Positions 20,156-30,472 are shown, counted from the stretch's first letter. The stretch is DNA of 64,000 bases from Marinobacter sp. 2_MG-2023 (GCF_030546935.1 NZ_JAUOPH010000007.1:1-64000), one strand, 5' to 3'. The notes: generated by a model not told the origin, from the sequence alone. Program-made: numbers and translations.

Positions 20156-21580
20156 TCACTCTTCCTCCGCGCTTTCCATGCCCAGTTCATTAATTTTGCG
20201 TGTAAGAGTATTGCGCCCCCAGCCAAGAAGAATTGAGGCATCCCGACGGCGGCCTCCGGTGTGTTTCAGGGCGGTCTCGATCATGATTCTTTCAAACTCT
20301 GGCAGAGCCGATCCGAGTATTGCCCTTTCTCCTCTCTTTAATTCTTGTTCAGCCCAGTTTTTAAGCCCCTCCTGCCATGTTATTCCCGTAGTGGGGGCTT
20401 CGCTCTGGTGTAATAGCTCCGGCGGCAGGTCATTAATGTGTATTTCTCGTCCGCTGGCCATCACCGTGAGCCATCGACACGTGTTTTCAAGCTGACGCAC
20501 GTTGCCGGGCCAGGGCAGGGTTGTGAGGTAGTTTTCGGCTTCCGGACGAAGAATCTTGGGCTCTACGGATAGTTCCCTGGCGGCTCGTTGCAAAAAGTGC
20601 TGCATTAATCGGGGGATGTCCTCACTGCGTTCGGACAGCTTCGGCAGATGCACGCGAATAACATTCAAACGATGAAAAAGGTCTTCCCGGAAGGAGCCAG
20701 ATTGCACGAGCTTTTCCAGATTCTGGTGCGTGGCTGCGATGATGCGGACGTCTACCTTAATGGGGGTTGTGCCGCCAACGCGGTAGAACTCTCCATCCGC
20801 CAGTACCCTGAGTAGTCGGGTCTGGGTGTCGCCTGGCATATCACCGATTTCATCAAGAAACAGGGTGCCTCCATTCGCTTGTTCAAACCGTCCTTGACGG
20901 ACCGCCGAAGCACCGGTGAATGCGCCTTTTTCATGGCCGAAGAGTTCTGATTCTATAAGGTCCCGAGGGATGGCAGCCATGTTGAGGGCTATGAAAGGAT
21001 GTCGCGCTCTGGGGCTATGGTTGTGTAGCGCCTGGGCGACAAGCTCCTTTCCTGTGCCGCTTTCACCGTTGATAAGCACGGTGATATTCGAGTGGGAAAG
21101 CCTGCCGATAGCGCGAAAAACTTCCTGCATGGCGGGCGCCTCACCGATGATTTCGGTGCTGCGCTGCATGGTTTCTGCTTGTGGCTGAGAGGCTGCCCGT
21201 TTTTCCTGGCTATGAGCGACGGCTCGCTTCGCAAGGCCTACTGCGTCGTCTACATCGAACGGTTTTGGAAGGTACTCGAATGCCCCCGTCTGATAACTTG
21301 TAACGGCGCTTTCCAGATCTGAATGCGCGGTCATTATGATGACAGGTACGTCTGGGTGTGCTTCCACAATATGTGATAGCAAGGTGATGCCATCGACCCC
21401 TGGCATGCGAATATCACTGATTATGGCATCTGGTTGTTCGTGTTCCAGTCGCCTCATGATATTTTCGCCGCTTTCGAAAGCGGTGGGCTGCATGCCAGCC
21501 TGGCTAAGGGCGCGTTCCAGCACCCAGCGTATGCTGCGATCGTCGTCGACGATCCAGATGTTTGCGGGTTGTTGGCTCAT
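20156..21580 (-). CDS. ntrC: Nitrogen regulation response regulator NtrC
   Basis: NtrC activates sigma-54 promoters under nitrogen limitation. The 474-residue protein has a receiver domain with the phospho-acceptor D56 ([10 protein letters not shown]). A central AAA+ domain follows with Walker A GESGTGKE, the sigma-54-contacting GAFTGA loop and FLDEIGDMP. The C-terminal Fis-type helix-turn-helix is [20 protein letters not shown]. Its start overlaps the ntrB stop by 4 bases. glnA is encoded further upstream on the same strand, as in enterobacteria but with an extra gene between. Confidence 0.97.
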   Translation of the reverse strand: MSQQPANIWIVDDDRSIRWVLERALSQAGMQPTAFESGENIMRRLEHEQPDAIISDIRMPGVDGITLLSHIVEAHPDVPVIIMTAHSDLESAVTSYQTGAFEYLPKPFDVDDAVGLAKRAVAHSQEKRAASQPQAETMQRSTEIIGEAPAMQEVFRAIGRLSHSNITVLINGESGTGKELVAQALHNHSPRARHPFIALNMAAIPRDLIESELFGHEKGAFTGASAVRQGRFEQANGGTLFLDEIGDMPGDTQTRLLRVLADGEFYRVGGTTPIKVDVRIIAATHQNLEKLVQSGSFREDLFHRLNVIRVHLPKLSERSEDIPRLMQHFLQRAARELSVEPKILRPEAENYLTTLPWPGNVRQLENTCRWLTVMASGREIHINDLPPELLHQSEAPTTGITWQEGLKNWAEQELKRGERAILGSALPEFERIMIETALKHTGGRRRDASILLGWGRNTLTRKINELGMESAEEE

Positions 21581-22674
21581 GGTGTGCCCTCCAGGGGTAA
21601 GAAGATGATGAAATCTGTCCGACCCGGCTCGCTCTCACACTCAACCAGCCCGTGATGTTGGCTGATGATGCTCTGGGTAATGGATAGCCCGAGCCCTGTG
21701 CCATTGGCGCGGCCGCTGATCATGGGGTAGAAAATATTCTGTCGGAGTTCCGGGGGGATTCCCGGGCCGTTGTCGATGATGTCTATCCGGCACACAAGCC
21801 GATGCCGCCTTGGGCCGATGGTGACCTTGCGCAGTGCACGGGTGCGGAAAGTAATCGTGGGTGCTTTCTGGCTTTCTGAATGGATGGCCTCGCTTTCAAA
21901 GGCCGCTTCCATCGCATTTCGGGCAATGTTGAGAAAAGCCTGAATGAGCTGCTCTTTATCGCCTAAAAACTCTGGCAGACTCGGGTCGTAGTCGCGCTGC
22001 AGGCGCACCCTGCCTTTGGACTCGGCTTCCAGCAAGGTGCGCACCCGTTCAAGGATTTCATGAATATTGACGAGTGCCGGCTTCATTGCTTTGTTGGGGC
22101 CCAGCATGCGATCAACAAGGCTGCGTAGCCGATCGGCTTCTTCAATGATGACTCGTGTGTATTCGCGTTGATCTGCACTGGATAGTTCACGATCGAGTAA
22201 CTGGGCGGCGCCGCGAATTCCCCCGAGAGGATTCTTTATCTCATGGGCCATGCCGCGCACCAGGATTCGTGTGGTTTCCTGCTGGGATATCAGGTCTTCT
22301 TCTCTGCTTATCCGCAGCAGGCGGTCCCTAGGTTGCACCTCCAGAAGCAAAACCGCAGGGTCTTGGTCAAGGAGTGAAACCGAGTAGTCCACAACTCTCT
22401 GAGAGCCGCCGGCAAGAAGGAACTCTGTTTCCCTGCGAGTGTAAGACTGGCCTGACTCTGCTGCAGTGCGAAGGGTATTAAAGGTGCTTTCCGCATCCAG
22501 AAGGATATCGCTGAGATGAAGCCCGGAACTGCGGGTCAGGCTGGTCTCAAAGAGACTTTCGGCAGCGGGGTTCAGGTAGCGGATTATAAGATCGCTCTCC
22601 AGTACCAGAACTGCGGTCGTAAGATGCTCCAGCATGTTCTTGTACATGTTTGCGTTGGCGAATGTGTTTGCCAT
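21577..22674 (-). CDS. ntrB: Nitrogen regulation sensor histidine kinase NtrB
   Basis: This 365-residue cytoplasmic kinase has an N-terminal PAS domain (residues about 10-115), the phospho-acceptor H144 in GMAHEIKNPLGG, and an HATPase domain with N-box NIARNAMEA and G boxes DNGPGIP and GTGLGLSI. There are no membrane segments, as expected for NtrB, which is controlled by PII rather than by an external signal. It is the first gene of the ntrBC unit and is preceded by sigma-54 and NtrC motifs. Confidence 0.96.
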   Translation of the reverse strand: MANTFANANMYKNMLEHLTTAVLVLESDLIIRYLNPAAESLFETSLTRSSGLHLSDILLDAESTFNTLRTAAESGQSYTRRETEFLLAGGSQRVVDYSVSLLDQDPAVLLLEVQPRDRLLRISREEDLISQQETTRILVRGMAHEIKNPLGGIRGAAQLLDRELSSADQREYTRVIIEEADRLRSLVDRMLGPNKAMKPALVNIHEILERVRTLLEAESKGRVRLQRDYDPSLPEFLGDKEQLIQAFLNIARNAMEAAFESEAIHSESQKAPTITFRTRALRKVTIGPRRHRLVCRIDIIDNGPGIPPELRQNIFYPMISGRANGTGLGLSITQSIISQHHGLVECESEPGRTDFIIFLPLEGTP

Positions 22675-22736
22675 ACGTGCTTCCTGTTGGTGTTAAGCCG
22701 GAAGAGCGGGGTTTGGTGTTTGCTGTAACAGGAATC

Positions 22737-22752
22737 AGCAAAAATTGAACCA
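22737..22752 (-). promoter_or_regulatory. Candidate sigma-54 promoter of ntrBC
   Basis: Read on the minus strand the sequence is TGGTTCAATTTTTGCT, which has the invariant GG-N10-GC spacing of -24/-12 promoters and a TTGCT -12 box. Transcription would start near 22726, about 50 bases before ntrB. The NtrC box at 22902-22918 lies about 185 bases upstream, a usual enhancer distance. Bases 4, 5 and 7 of the -24 box depart from consensus. Confidence 0.55.
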
Positions 22753-22901
22753 ATTTCAGAGTGCGGCCGTGTTGTTTGGCCAAACAAAGGAGAAGCTGGC
22801 CGGCGGCGCGTCATTTCAGGGCGGGATTGCTATGAAAAGGGTCGGGCAGCCCGAAGCATTGCTCCGTTGCTGCCTGAAGTTTCGCACAACCATGAATCGG
22901 T

Positions 22902-22918
22902 TGCACTATAATGGTGCG
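22902..22918. promoter_or_regulatory. NtrC binding site upstream of ntrBC
   Basis: TGCACTATAATGGTGCG matches the NtrC dyad (TGCAC-N7-GTGCA) at all but the last base of the two half-sites. It lies between the stop of the DUF4124 gene and ntrB, so it most likely controls ntrBC. It contains TATAAT, so bound NtrC could also block a sigma-70 promoter, as at E. coli glnL. Confidence 0.75.
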
Positions 22919-22929
22919 GCTATCGAGAG

Positions 22930-23454
22930 TTAATTCTGAACAGAAGGGCGGTGAACGGTGAATCGAATCGAACTGCCAGTTTTAATCTGAACGCCATTGC
23001 TGTCCACAATGTGGATACCTGCCTCGTGCGTTCCCCGAAAAACATTGCTGACGGTAACCGTGCCGGAAGAGCTCTGGCCAACTGGCTGGCCATCCAGCGT
23101 TACCTCATATTTGTGCCCGGCTTCAAGTCCTGGCGTGCTGCGCATTTCGAACCGCACGTCTCCACTGCCGGAGTGGAATGCCTGTTCGTCTTCAGGATAA
23201 GAAAACGAGACGCTCTCATAGATCGAGCCTTCACGTTCCACTTCTTCCCGGAGTTTGTCGGTTTCCCGGACATTTTGGGGCTTGGGGAGCGTAATCGTAG
23301 TAACCGGCTTAACCTTTACCGCCTCTGCGCCTTTCGAGGGCTCGTCAGAGAAGGTTACATTGCCCTGGGCATCTACATTACGGTAGACCTCTGCAGCCGC
23401 GGGGCCCGCGACCAGGAGCGATAGCCCTGCGATGATTCCAAGCTTGCGGTTCAT
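22930..23454 (-). CDS. DUF4124 domain envelope protein
   Basis: The 174-residue product starts MNRKLGIIAGLSLLVAGPAA (23454), a clear signal peptide with likely cleavage after AAA. An upstream GTG start at 23460 is less likely given the AGGTC site. The mature N-terminus EVYRNVDAQGNVTFSDEPSK is the DUF4124 motif, followed by a short Pro/Lys region and a C-terminal beta-rich part (VSNVFRGTHEAGIHIVDSNG). The function is unknown; such genes often sit between glnA and ntrB in marine gammaproteobacteria. It is probably periplasmic. Confidence 0.85.
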   Translation of the reverse strand: MNRKLGIIAGLSLLVAGPAAAEVYRNVDAQGNVTFSDEPSKGAEAVKVKPVTTITLPKPQNVRETDKLREEVEREGSIYESVSFSYPEDEQAFHSGSGDVRFEMRSTPGLEAGHKYEVTLDGQPVGQSSSGTVTVSNVFRGTHEAGIHIVDSNGVQIKTGSSIRFTVHRPSVQN

Positions 23455-23585
23455 AATCACGACCTATGTAATGTTTGCATTGATTATCAATGGCGGGGCG
23501 GGCCTTTTCAATGCAGTAGAGGGAGATGTTGGTTACATATCGTTAAGGGCTGCGGCAGTGTGCGGAAGATCACAAATGCGGCCCG

Positions 23586-23617
23586 AAAAAAAGCCCCGCT
23601 CTTTGAGAACGAGGCTT
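23586..23617 (-). terminator. Terminator after glnA
   Basis: On the minus strand AAGCCTCG pairs with CGGGGCTT (one G-T pair) around a short loop and ends in seven T residues, 53 bases downstream of the glnA stop. Confidence 0.85.
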
Positions 23618-23670
23618 CTGGGCTGCTATTCACCGCAAAGGCGGTTCAAGCAAAAACTGCTGGTGCAGCT

Positions 23671-25074
23671 TTAGCAAGAATAGTACAGCTCGAACTCAAC
23701 CGGGTGGGTGGTCATGTTGATGCGTTCAACTTCGCCACGCTTCAGGTCGATATACCCTGCAATCATGTCTTCAGTAAAGACGCCGCCCTGGGTCAGAAAT
23801 TCGTGATCTTCTTCCAGGCAGTCCAGCGCTTCTTTCAGGGTTTCGGCAACCTTTGGAATGCTGAGAGCTTCCTCTTTGGGCAGGTCGTAAAGATCCTTGT
23901 CCATGGCATCGCCCGGGTGAATCTTGTTCTGGATGCCGTCAATGCCGGCCATCATCATGGCTGCGAATGCCAGGTACGGGTTAGCTGCTGCATCCGGGAA
24001 GCGTACTTCCACGCGACGGGCTTTCGGGCTGGTGACATATGGGATGCGGATAGATGCAGAACGGTTGCGGGCAGAGTAAGCCAGCATGACCGGCGCTTCG
24101 AACCCGGGGACCAGGCGCTTATAGCTGTTAGTGGCCGGGTTGGTGAAAGCATTGATGGCTTTGGCGTGCTTGATGATACCGCCAACGTAGAATAGAGCCA
24201 TTTCACTCAGGCCAGCATAGCTGTCGCCTGCAAACAGGTTCTTGCCATCTTTGTTCAGGCTCATGTGTACGTGCATGCCGGAGCCGTTGTCACCGACTAC
24301 GGGCTTGGGCATAAAGGTGGCGGTCTTGCCGTAGGCATGAGCCACGTTGTGCACGCAGTACTTCAGAATCTGAACTTCGTCTGCTTTTTTGGTCAGTGTA
24401 TTGGGTCCAACACCGATTTCACACTGGCCCGCAGTGCCTACTTCGTGGTGGTGTACTTCAATATCCAGACCCATGGATTCCATGGCCGCGCACATAGCTC
24501 CACGCAGATCATGCAGGCTATCTACCGGTGGTACCGGGAAGTAGCCGCCTTTCACGCCAGGGCGGTGGCCTGTGTTATTGCGGTCGAAATCGTCGCCGGA
24601 AACCCACGCTGCTTCTTCGGAGTAGAGCTCATACATGGAGCCCTGCATATCGGTTTTCCACTTGGCGGAATCGAAAACGAAGAACTCGGGCTCAGGGCCA
24701 AACAAAGCGCCATCTGCGATACCTGTGGACTTCAAGTACTCTTCGGCACGGCGGGCAACGGAGCGCGGATCACGCTCGTAGCCTTGCATGGTAGAAGGCT
24801 CAACAATGTTGCAGGTAATGTTGACGGTGCTTTCTTCGGTGAACGGGTCAAGAACTGAACTGCTGTCATCCGGCATCAGGATCATGTCGGATTCGTTAAT
24901 GCCTTTCCAGCCAGAGATGGAAGAACCGTCAAACATCTTGCCTTCGGCAAAGAAGTCTTCATCGATATCTGTTGCAGGGATGGTGACATGCTGCTCTTTA
25001 CCCCGGCTGTCGGTGAAGCGCATATCAACCCATTTGACTTCGTGTTCTTTAATCAAATCAACTGTCTTGGACAT
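23671..25074 (-). CDS. glnA: Glutamine synthetase type I
   Basis: GlnA makes glutamine from glutamate, ammonia and ATP. The 467-residue protein has [12 protein letters not shown], the metal-binding [26 protein letters not shown] (as [12 protein letters not shown]) and NRSASIRIP motifs of type I-beta enzymes. The adenylylation tyrosine is present at about residue 396 in [10 protein letters not shown], so the enzyme is a substrate for GlnE, encoded about 9 kb away. A sigma-54 promoter motif lies upstream. Confidence 0.98.
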   Translation of the reverse strand: MSKTVDLIKEHEVKWVDMRFTDSRGKEQHVTIPATDIDEDFFAEGKMFDGSSISGWKGINESDMILMPDDSSSVLDPFTEESTVNITCNIVEPSTMQGYERDPRSVARRAEEYLKSTGIADGALFGPEPEFFVFDSAKWKTDMQGSMYELYSEEAAWVSGDDFDRNNTGHRPGVKGGYFPVPPVDSLHDLRGAMCAAMESMGLDIEVHHHEVGTAGQCEIGVGPNTLTKKADEVQILKYCVHNVAHAYGKTATFMPKPVVGDNGSGMHVHMSLNKDGKNLFAGDSYAGLSEMALFYVGGIIKHAKAINAFTNPATNSYKRLVPGFEAPVMLAYSARNRSASIRIPYVTSPKARRVEVRFPDAAANPYLAFAAMMMAGIDGIQNKIHPGDAMDKDLYDLPKEEALSIPKVAETLKEALDCLEEDHEFLTQGGVFTEDMIAGYIDLKRGEVERINMTTHPVEFELYYSC

Positions 25075-25691
25075 TGTGACTGCTCCATAAGTAACCCCGC
25101 ACCGCGGGTGTATTCGTGATCATACTCCGGATTGCTCTTTTAGAGTCGAGTTCCGGTCTTTTGTTCAGGTTTGCGCAGCTTAGCAAAAGCTGTTGGTTGT
25201 TACCTTCACATTTCGGCTTTACAGATAATCGAAAAACCTGATGAGGGGATCAAAGCAATGTGCTTGCCAGTTTTGATTGTTTTTCCGGTGTCGGTGGTCA
25301 TCTAGGTCCTATAACAGGTGGCTAGCACGGTTTGTGCAAACGAGTTGTGCCGGTCTACATATCGCGATGGTGGGGTGTCGCACTGTAATAGGGCGTTCAA
25401 AGGGCGTCATTGGCAACATTGCTCCGATTTGGTGCGCAACCTTGTCTGGGCGAGATTGATTAAGAAATAGGCGTTCTTCTTCATATAAACGGCGAAGAGT
25501 TTTCGATATACTGCGCGCCGCTTCATTTTCTCCGCACGTGCCCGGGTTAGAGACCTGCCAGGCACATGTGAGGCGCCGGGCCACCAGGCTCCGGTGGATG
25601 AGTTCATTTTACGGATTTGAGATGGCATGTGCGGGCGTTGCCCGTGAACGACCCTCTCAGGTCATTGAGTGCATGCCGCAGGAATAATTTT
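25075..25691. other. glnA-typA divergent intergenic region
   Basis: This 617-base stretch has no convincing gene. It holds the glnA leader (about 170 bases), its sigma-54 motif, NtrC-like half sites, and the typA leader. A TATACT at 25506-25511 could be a typA -10 box, but no good -35 box is seen. AGGA at 25679-25682 is the typA ribosome binding site. Confidence 0.7.
25254..25269 (-). promoter_or_regulatory. Sigma-54 promoter of glnA
   Basis: On the minus strand TGGCAAGCACATTGCT matches the -24/-12 consensus TGGCAC-N5-TTGCW with correct GG-N10-GC spacing. Transcription would begin near 25243. NtrC-like dyads lie upstream at 25379-25395 (CGCACTGTAATAGGGCG) and 25420-25436 (TGCTCCGATTTGGTGCG), centred about 144 and 185 bases from the start. 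Each is imperfect. Confidence 0.75.
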
Positions 25692-27503
25692 GTGATTGAG
25701 AAACTTCGTAATATCGCCATCATCGCCCACGTTGACCATGGTAAGACCACCCTCGTAGATAAGCTTTTGCGCCTTTCTGGTACGCTGGATCGCAAAGAGC
25801 TCGAGAACGAGCGCGTCATGGATTCCAATGACCAGGAAAAAGAACGTGGCATTACCATTCTGGCCAAGAATACCGCACTGAAGTGGAACGGCTACGACAT
25901 CAACATCGTAGATACCCCGGGCCACGCGGACTTTGGTGGTGAGGTAGAGCGAGTAATGAGCATGGTCGATTGTGTGCTTCTGGTGGTCGATTCCATCGAC
26001 GGGCCCATGCCGCAGACTCGCTTTGTAACCCAGAAGGCATTCGCGGCCGGGCTGCGCCCGATCGTTGTGGTGAACAAGATCGATCGCCCGGGTGCTCGCC
26101 CGGATTGGGTTGTGGATCAGGTATTCGACCTGTTTGATAGCCTGGGTGCCACTGACGAGCAGCTGGACTTTCCTATTGTTTACGCCAGTGCCTTGAATGG
26201 TATTGCCGGTCTGGATCATGAAGACCTGAGTGACAATATGGATCCTGTTTTTCAGGCGATCGTCGACCACGTGCCTGCGCCTGCGGTGGATATGGATGGC
26301 CCTTTCCAGATGCAGGTCTCGCAGTTGGACTACAGCAGCTTTTTGGGTGTGATCGGTATTGGACGTATCGCACGCGGGAAGATCAAAACCAATTCGCCTG
26401 TGGTCGCTATCGGTGCAGATGGCAAAAAACGCCAGGGTCGGATTCTGAAAATCATGGGCCACTCGGGCTTGCAGCGGGTTGAGGTTGACGAGGCTCAAGC
26501 GGGCGACATTGTGTGTGTCAGTGGTCTGGATCAGCTGTTTATCTCCGACACTCTGTGCGACATGAACAATGTTGAGGCCTTGCCGCCGTTGACGGTGGAC
26601 GAGCCTACAGTGTCTATGACCTTCCAGGTCAACGACTCACCGTTTTGTGGCAAAGAAGGCAAGTTTGTCACCAGTCGGAACATTAAGGACCGCCTTGAGA
26701 AAGAGCTGTTGCACAACGTTGCTCTGCGCGTTGAAGAAGGCGATTCGGCGGACAAGTTCAAGGTGTCTGGCCGCGGTGAGCTGCACCTGTCGGTACTCAT
26801 CGAGAACATGCGTCGCGAAAACTTTGAGCTGGCGGTAGGTCGTCCCGAAGTCGTTATCAGGGAAGTGGATGGCGAAAAACAGGAGCCATACGAGAACGTT
26901 ATCGTCGATATCGAAGAGCAGCACCAGGGGCCTTTGATGGAACAGATGGGTCTGCGCAGAGGCGATCTGACCAACATGGTTCCGGATGGAAAGGGTCGTA
27001 TGCGCCTGGAATACACCATTCCGGCTCGCGGTCTGATTGGTTTCCGGAATACTTTTCTGACCATGACTTCCGGCACAGGTATTCTTACCTCAACCTTCAG
27101 TCATTATGGCCCGATCAAGGTTGGAGATGTGACCAATCGTCAGAATGGCGTTCTGGTCTCTATGGCCAAGGGCACCGCGTTGACTTATTCCCTGGAAACA
27201 CTCCAGAGCCGTGGCAAATTGTTCCTGGAGCCGGGTCAGGAAGTCTACGAGGGGCAGCTTTGCGGTATCCATAGTCGTGACAACGACCTGGTGATTAATC
27301 CGACCAAGGGCAAGAAACTCGATAACATGCGTGCGTCCGGCAAGGATGAAGTCATTGCGCTGGTACCGCCGATTAAGTTTACTCTGGAGCAGGCGCTTGA
27401 ATTTATTGATGATGACGAACTGGTTGAAGTAACGCCTAAGTCTATTCGTCTGCGTAAGAAGCACCTTACGGAGAATGAGCGTAAGCGCGCCACCAAGAAG
27501 TAA
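25692..27503 (+). CDS. typA: Ribosome-associated translational GTPase TypA/BipA
   Basis: TypA is an EF-G-like GTPase needed for ribosome assembly and growth at low temperature or under stress. The GTG at 25692 gives 603 residues starting [20 protein letters not shown], as in the family (E. coli 607). Upstream ATG codons add unrelated residues. G motifs [19 protein letters not shown] and [10 protein letters not shown] are intact. The C-terminal domain includes [20 protein letters not shown]. Confidence 0.97.
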   Translation: MIEKLRNIAIIAHVDHGKTTLVDKLLRLSGTLDRKELENERVMDSNDQEKERGITILAKNTALKWNGYDINIVDTPGHADFGGEVERVMSMVDCVLLVVDSIDGPMPQTRFVTQKAFAAGLRPIVVVNKIDRPGARPDWVVDQVFDLFDSLGATDEQLDFPIVYASALNGIAGLDHEDLSDNMDPVFQAIVDHVPAPAVDMDGPFQMQVSQLDYSSFLGVIGIGRIARGKIKTNSPVVAIGADGKKRQGRILKIMGHSGLQRVEVDEAQAGDIVCVSGLDQLFISDTLCDMNNVEALPPLTVDEPTVSMTFQVNDSPFCGKEGKFVTSRNIKDRLEKELLHNVALRVEEGDSADKFKVSGRGELHLSVLIENMRRENFELAVGRPEVVIREVDGEKQEPYENVIVDIEEQHQGPLMEQMGLRRGDLTNMVPDGKGRMRLEYTIPARGLIGFRNTFLTMTSGTGILTSTFSHYGPIKVGDVTNRQNGVLVSMAKGTALTYSLETLQSRGKLFLEPGQEVYEGQLCGIHSRDNDLVINPTKGKKLDNMRASGKDEVIALVPPIKFTLEQALEFIDDDELVEVTPKSIRLRKKHLTENERKRATKK

Positions 27504-27520
27504 TCTTTATGTTCTGAATC

Positions 27521-27553
27521 AGGCCGGCGCTGGCAACAGCCCCGGCCTTTTTT
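27521..27553 (+). terminator. Terminator after typA
   Basis: AGGCCGG (27521-27527) and CCGGCCT (27542-27548) form a stem around CGCTGGCAACAGCC and end in a T tract, 18 bases after the typA stop. Confidence 0.9.
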
Positions 27554-27639
27554 ATGCTCGTGCTTTGTGCATGGCTCACACACCGACTATTCAACTCCGC
27601 TACAATGCTACCAAACCCTATCGAATCGGCGGACTGGTC

Positions 27640-28602
27640 ATGCTTAATTTGTACCCGGATATCAAACCCTATGCCAAACATCGGCTGGCAGTTGATGTGC
27701 CCCATGAGTTGTATGTTGAAGAGAGTGGGAATCCTGATGGTATACCTGTGCTCTTCGTTCATGGAGGCCCGGGGGGCGGGTGCGAAGACTATCATCGCCG
27801 TTTTTTCGATGCTGAGCGTTTTCGGATAATCTTGATGGACCAGCGCGGTGCCGGCCGTTCCACGCCTCTTGCCGAGCTGGAAGGAAACAGCACTGACAAG
27901 CTCGTAGAGGATATGGAGACCATTCGCACGTTTCTGGGCATTGATCGCTGGCTGTTATTCGGTGGGAGCTGGGGCTCTACTCTTAGCCTGGTATATGCCC
28001 AAGCGCATACCGAGAGAGTGCTGGGGCTTGTTCTTCGCGGTATTTTTCTGTGCCGGCCGAAGGATATTTCCTGGTTTTACCAGGATGGTGCAAGCCGGAT
28101 CTTTCCGGATTATTGGCAGGACTTTGAAGCGCAGATTCCCGAAAGTGAGCGTGGGGACATGGTAAGTGCCTACTATCGCAGACTGACAAGCGATAACGAG
28201 CTGGAGCAGATTCAGGCTGCAAAAGCCTGGTCGGTCTGGGAAGGCCGTTGTGCGACTCTGCAGCCTAATCCGGGCGTTGTTGAGCATTTTAGCCATCCTC
28301 ATGTTGCAATCGCGTTGGCGCGTATAGAATGCCACTACTTCATGAATGCCTCGTTTCTAGAGGATAATCAGATTATCCGGGATGCCCACAAACTCCGGGA
28401 GATACCCGGTATTATCGTTCATGGTCGCTACGACATGGTTTGCCCGCTTGATAATGCCCTTGCGCTTAGCAGAGCATGGCCGGAGGCAGATTTGCGCATT
28501 ATTCGCGATGCGGGTCATTCAGCTTCCGAGCCCGCCATTGTGGACGCGCTCATGCGCGGTGTTGATGAGGTCTTGGCTAAAGCTCGCCAAAATGCGGGCT
28601 GA
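27640..28602 (+). CDS. pip: Proline iminopeptidase
   Basis: This 320-residue alpha/beta hydrolase of family S33 releases N-terminal proline from peptides. The oxyanion segment HGGPGGG, the nucleophile elbow GGSWGSTLSL, the acid in GRYDMVCP and the histidine in DAGHSASEP are all present. The start MLNLYPDIKPYAKHRLAVDV at 27640 fits the family; longer in-frame starts run back into the terminator. TACAAT at 27601-27606 could be the -10 box. Confidence 0.93.
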   Translation: MLNLYPDIKPYAKHRLAVDVPHELYVEESGNPDGIPVLFVHGGPGGGCEDYHRRFFDAERFRIILMDQRGAGRSTPLAELEGNSTDKLVEDMETIRTFLGIDRWLLFGGSWGSTLSLVYAQAHTERVLGLVLRGIFLCRPKDISWFYQDGASRIFPDYWQDFEAQIPESERGDMVSAYYRRLTSDNELEQIQAAKAWSVWEGRCATLQPNPGVVEHFSHPHVAIALARIECHYFMNASFLEDNQIIRDAHKLREIPGIIVHGRYDMVCPLDNALALSRAWPEADLRIIRDAGHSASEPAIVDALMRGVDEVLAKARQNAG

Positions 28603-28698
28603 TATCTTCTGGCCTTAAAGGGTTGCGAGAATCTGTGGGCATGGATACACTCTTACCAGATTTTAATTCTCGTTTGGTCGGAGCGGTCAGAGCGCCAG

Positions 28699-29151
28699 AT
28701 GAAAGGGCTTGTTCAGCGGGTATCGGAAGCGAGCGTCGAAGTCGATGATCGTGAAGTTTCAAGGATAGGCGCAGGTATCCTTTTGTTGCTGGGTGTCGAG
28801 AATGGAGATGGGCTGGATGAGGCAAAGGAACTGTGCCGCAGAGTTCTTACTTATCGTATTTTTCCTGATGAAGCCGGCCGTATGAACCGAAGTGTACTTG
28901 ACACTGGTGGCGCCCTTCTTGTTGTCCCTCAATTTACGCTTGCTGCAGATACCTCCTCTGGTACTCGTCCGGGGTTCTCTTTGGCGGCTGGTCCGGATAT
29001 TGCAAGCGAAATGTGTGCTGGCTTCATAGCTTTTTCCCGTGCGGAAATGGGTGCGGAGAGAGTTAAAGCAGGGCTTTTCGGCGCAGATATGAAAGTGAGC
29101 CTGATCAATGACGGTCCTGCTACGTTTTTGCTCTCAACCCGGAAAAGGTAA
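28699..29151 (+). CDS. dtd: D-aminoacyl-tRNA deacylase
   Basis: Dtd hydrolyses D-aminoacyl-tRNA and glycyl-tRNA(Ala). The 150-residue product begins MKGLVQRVSEASVEVDD and contains the nucleotide-pocket motif PQFTLAADTSSGTRPGFS and the Gly-cisPro motif as NDGPATFLL. The usual valine after Pro is alanine here. It follows pip by 96 bases on the same strand, an arrangement seen in other gammaproteobacteria. Confidence 0.95.
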   Translation: MKGLVQRVSEASVEVDDREVSRIGAGILLLLGVENGDGLDEAKELCRRVLTYRIFPDEAGRMNRSVLDTGGALLVVPQFTLAADTSSGTRPGFSLAAGPDIASEMCAGFIAFSRAEMGAERVKAGLFGADMKVSLINDGPATFLLSTRKR

Positions 29152-29491
29152 GTGTGCCTCGAAGATACTCAGGACGAAGGTGCTCAGGAATAAGGGTTGA
29201 ATGTTCTGCTGCCAAATGAGCTAAAAGGCGAGCATTAAATATTTGCAAAAAAGGCTCTGTTGTATTAAAACAGTGTCATCATCCAGTGCTTTAAGAGAGT
29301 GCTGTAACTAGCTGAACTATATGGATCTGGTTTATTCCAGGTCCCAATAATAAGAAAAGTTGCTGTCATGTCATCATTCTGACATGCGGAAGCAATACAG
29401 TCGGAGCCATCCAGTTGTTCTGGGGCGCCTTACAGAAACCGGGATTAGCCCGTTGTTATTACCTGATAAAACTCGCAAAAGGATATACAAC
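29152..29491 (+). other. dtd-porin intergenic region with a palindrome
   Basis: No gene is seen in these 340 bases. A perfect dyad CATGTCA-N6-TGACATG at 29367-29373 and 29380-29386 lies about 105 bases before the porin start and could be an operator or an mRNA hairpin. AAAGGA at 29478-29483 is the porin ribosome binding site. The stretch is visibly A/T rich. Confidence 0.55.
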
Positions 29492-30472
29492 ATGAAGAAA
29501 ACACTCATTGCATCGGCTATCGCTGCAGCCACTATTTCTGGCACTGCGCTGGCTCAGGAAAGCAACATGCCGACTGTGTACGGTAATATCCAGTACGCGG
29601 TGACCTACAGTGACGTTGAAGGCGGAGCTAACGGCCTCGATCATCGCGACAACGGCAGCACCCTTGGTATTTTGCACGACCACGAGATTGCTCCTGGTAT
29701 CACTGGCTTCTTCAAAATTGAACTGGAAGGTATCAATGCTGATGACAAAGCTAACAGCAGCGGTATCGATAAGCTGGACGAAGCCTACATTGGTGTGAAA
29801 GGCGACAGCTTCGGTCAGTTGTGGGTTGGTTCTGACGACTCTACCTATGAGCGTGCGATTGATACCATTGCCAACTTCTACGAAGCTGCCGACCTGAGCA
29901 TTGGCGGATCGTACGACACAGGTGAAGGCGATCTGGTTCAGTACTCTACTCCGTCCTTCGGTGGTTTGACTCTGGGTGCAGCTGTTCAAGTGAATGGCGA
30001 CGGCACTCCTGGTGGCAAGTCCTACCCGTACCAATTGGCTGCGATCTATGCAGTGGATAGCCTGGAACTGGCGTTCGCTATGGACTCCAACGACGGTACT
30101 ACTGGATATTCCAGTAATGGCGCCGATATCAACAACGAAAACACCTATGGTCTGCGCGGCACTTACGACGCGGGCGATTTCAGCCTGACCGGTGAGTACC
30201 AGACTCGCAAAGACGTCGGTGATACTTATGGCGTTATGGGCGTTTACGCACTGGGTGCTAACCAGTTCGCTCTGTCATACGAAATGTTCAGCTCTGACGT
30301 AACTGGAGGAGCAGACAGTGACACTGTGACTCTTCAGGCTCTGCACAACCTGTCTGACAACATGTATGTGTATTTCGAAGGCTACCTTGGTGGTGGTGAC
30401 GACGGCGCATACGGCGTTCCTACAGAGAGCGAAGCCTCTGTTGCAGCCGTTGGTGCGGTATACTACTTCTGA
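29492..30472 (+). CDS. Gram-negative porin (first tandem copy)
   Basis: This 326-residue outer-membrane beta-barrel has a signal peptide (MKKTLIASAIAAATISGTAL, cleaved after AQ or ALA), then TVYGNIQYAVTYSDVEGG and repeated amphipathic strands rich in Gly, Asp and aromatics. It ends GAVYYF, with the terminal Phe used by the BAM complex. It matches the general porin family (Porin_4 type). The start is the ATG at 29492; an upstream frame adds 44 unrelated residues. It is highly similar to the next gene. Confidence 0.92.
   Translation: MKKTLIASAIAAATISGTALAQESNMPTVYGNIQYAVTYSDVEGGANGLDHRDNGSTLGILHDHEIAPGITGFFKIELEGINADDKANSSGIDKLDEAYIGVKGDSFGQLWVGSDDSTYERAIDTIANFYEAADLSIGGSYDTGEGDLVQYSTPSFGGLTLGAAVQVNGDGTPGGKSYPYQLAAIYAVDSLELAFAMDSNDGTTGYSSNGADINNENTYGLRGTYDAGDFSLTGEYQTRKDVGDTYGVMGVYALGANQFALSYEMFSSDVTGGADSDTVTLQALHNLSDNMYVYFEGYLGGGDDGAYGVPTESEASVAAVGAVYYF

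Noticed and set aside
25309..25628. Small minus-strand frames in the glnA-typA gap
   Set aside because: They cover promoter sequence and show no conserved motif or signal peptide.
29363..29388. Possible Pho box before the first porin
   Set aside because: CTGTCAT is present once, but the second repeat at 11-base spacing does not match; the perfect dyad is the better reading.
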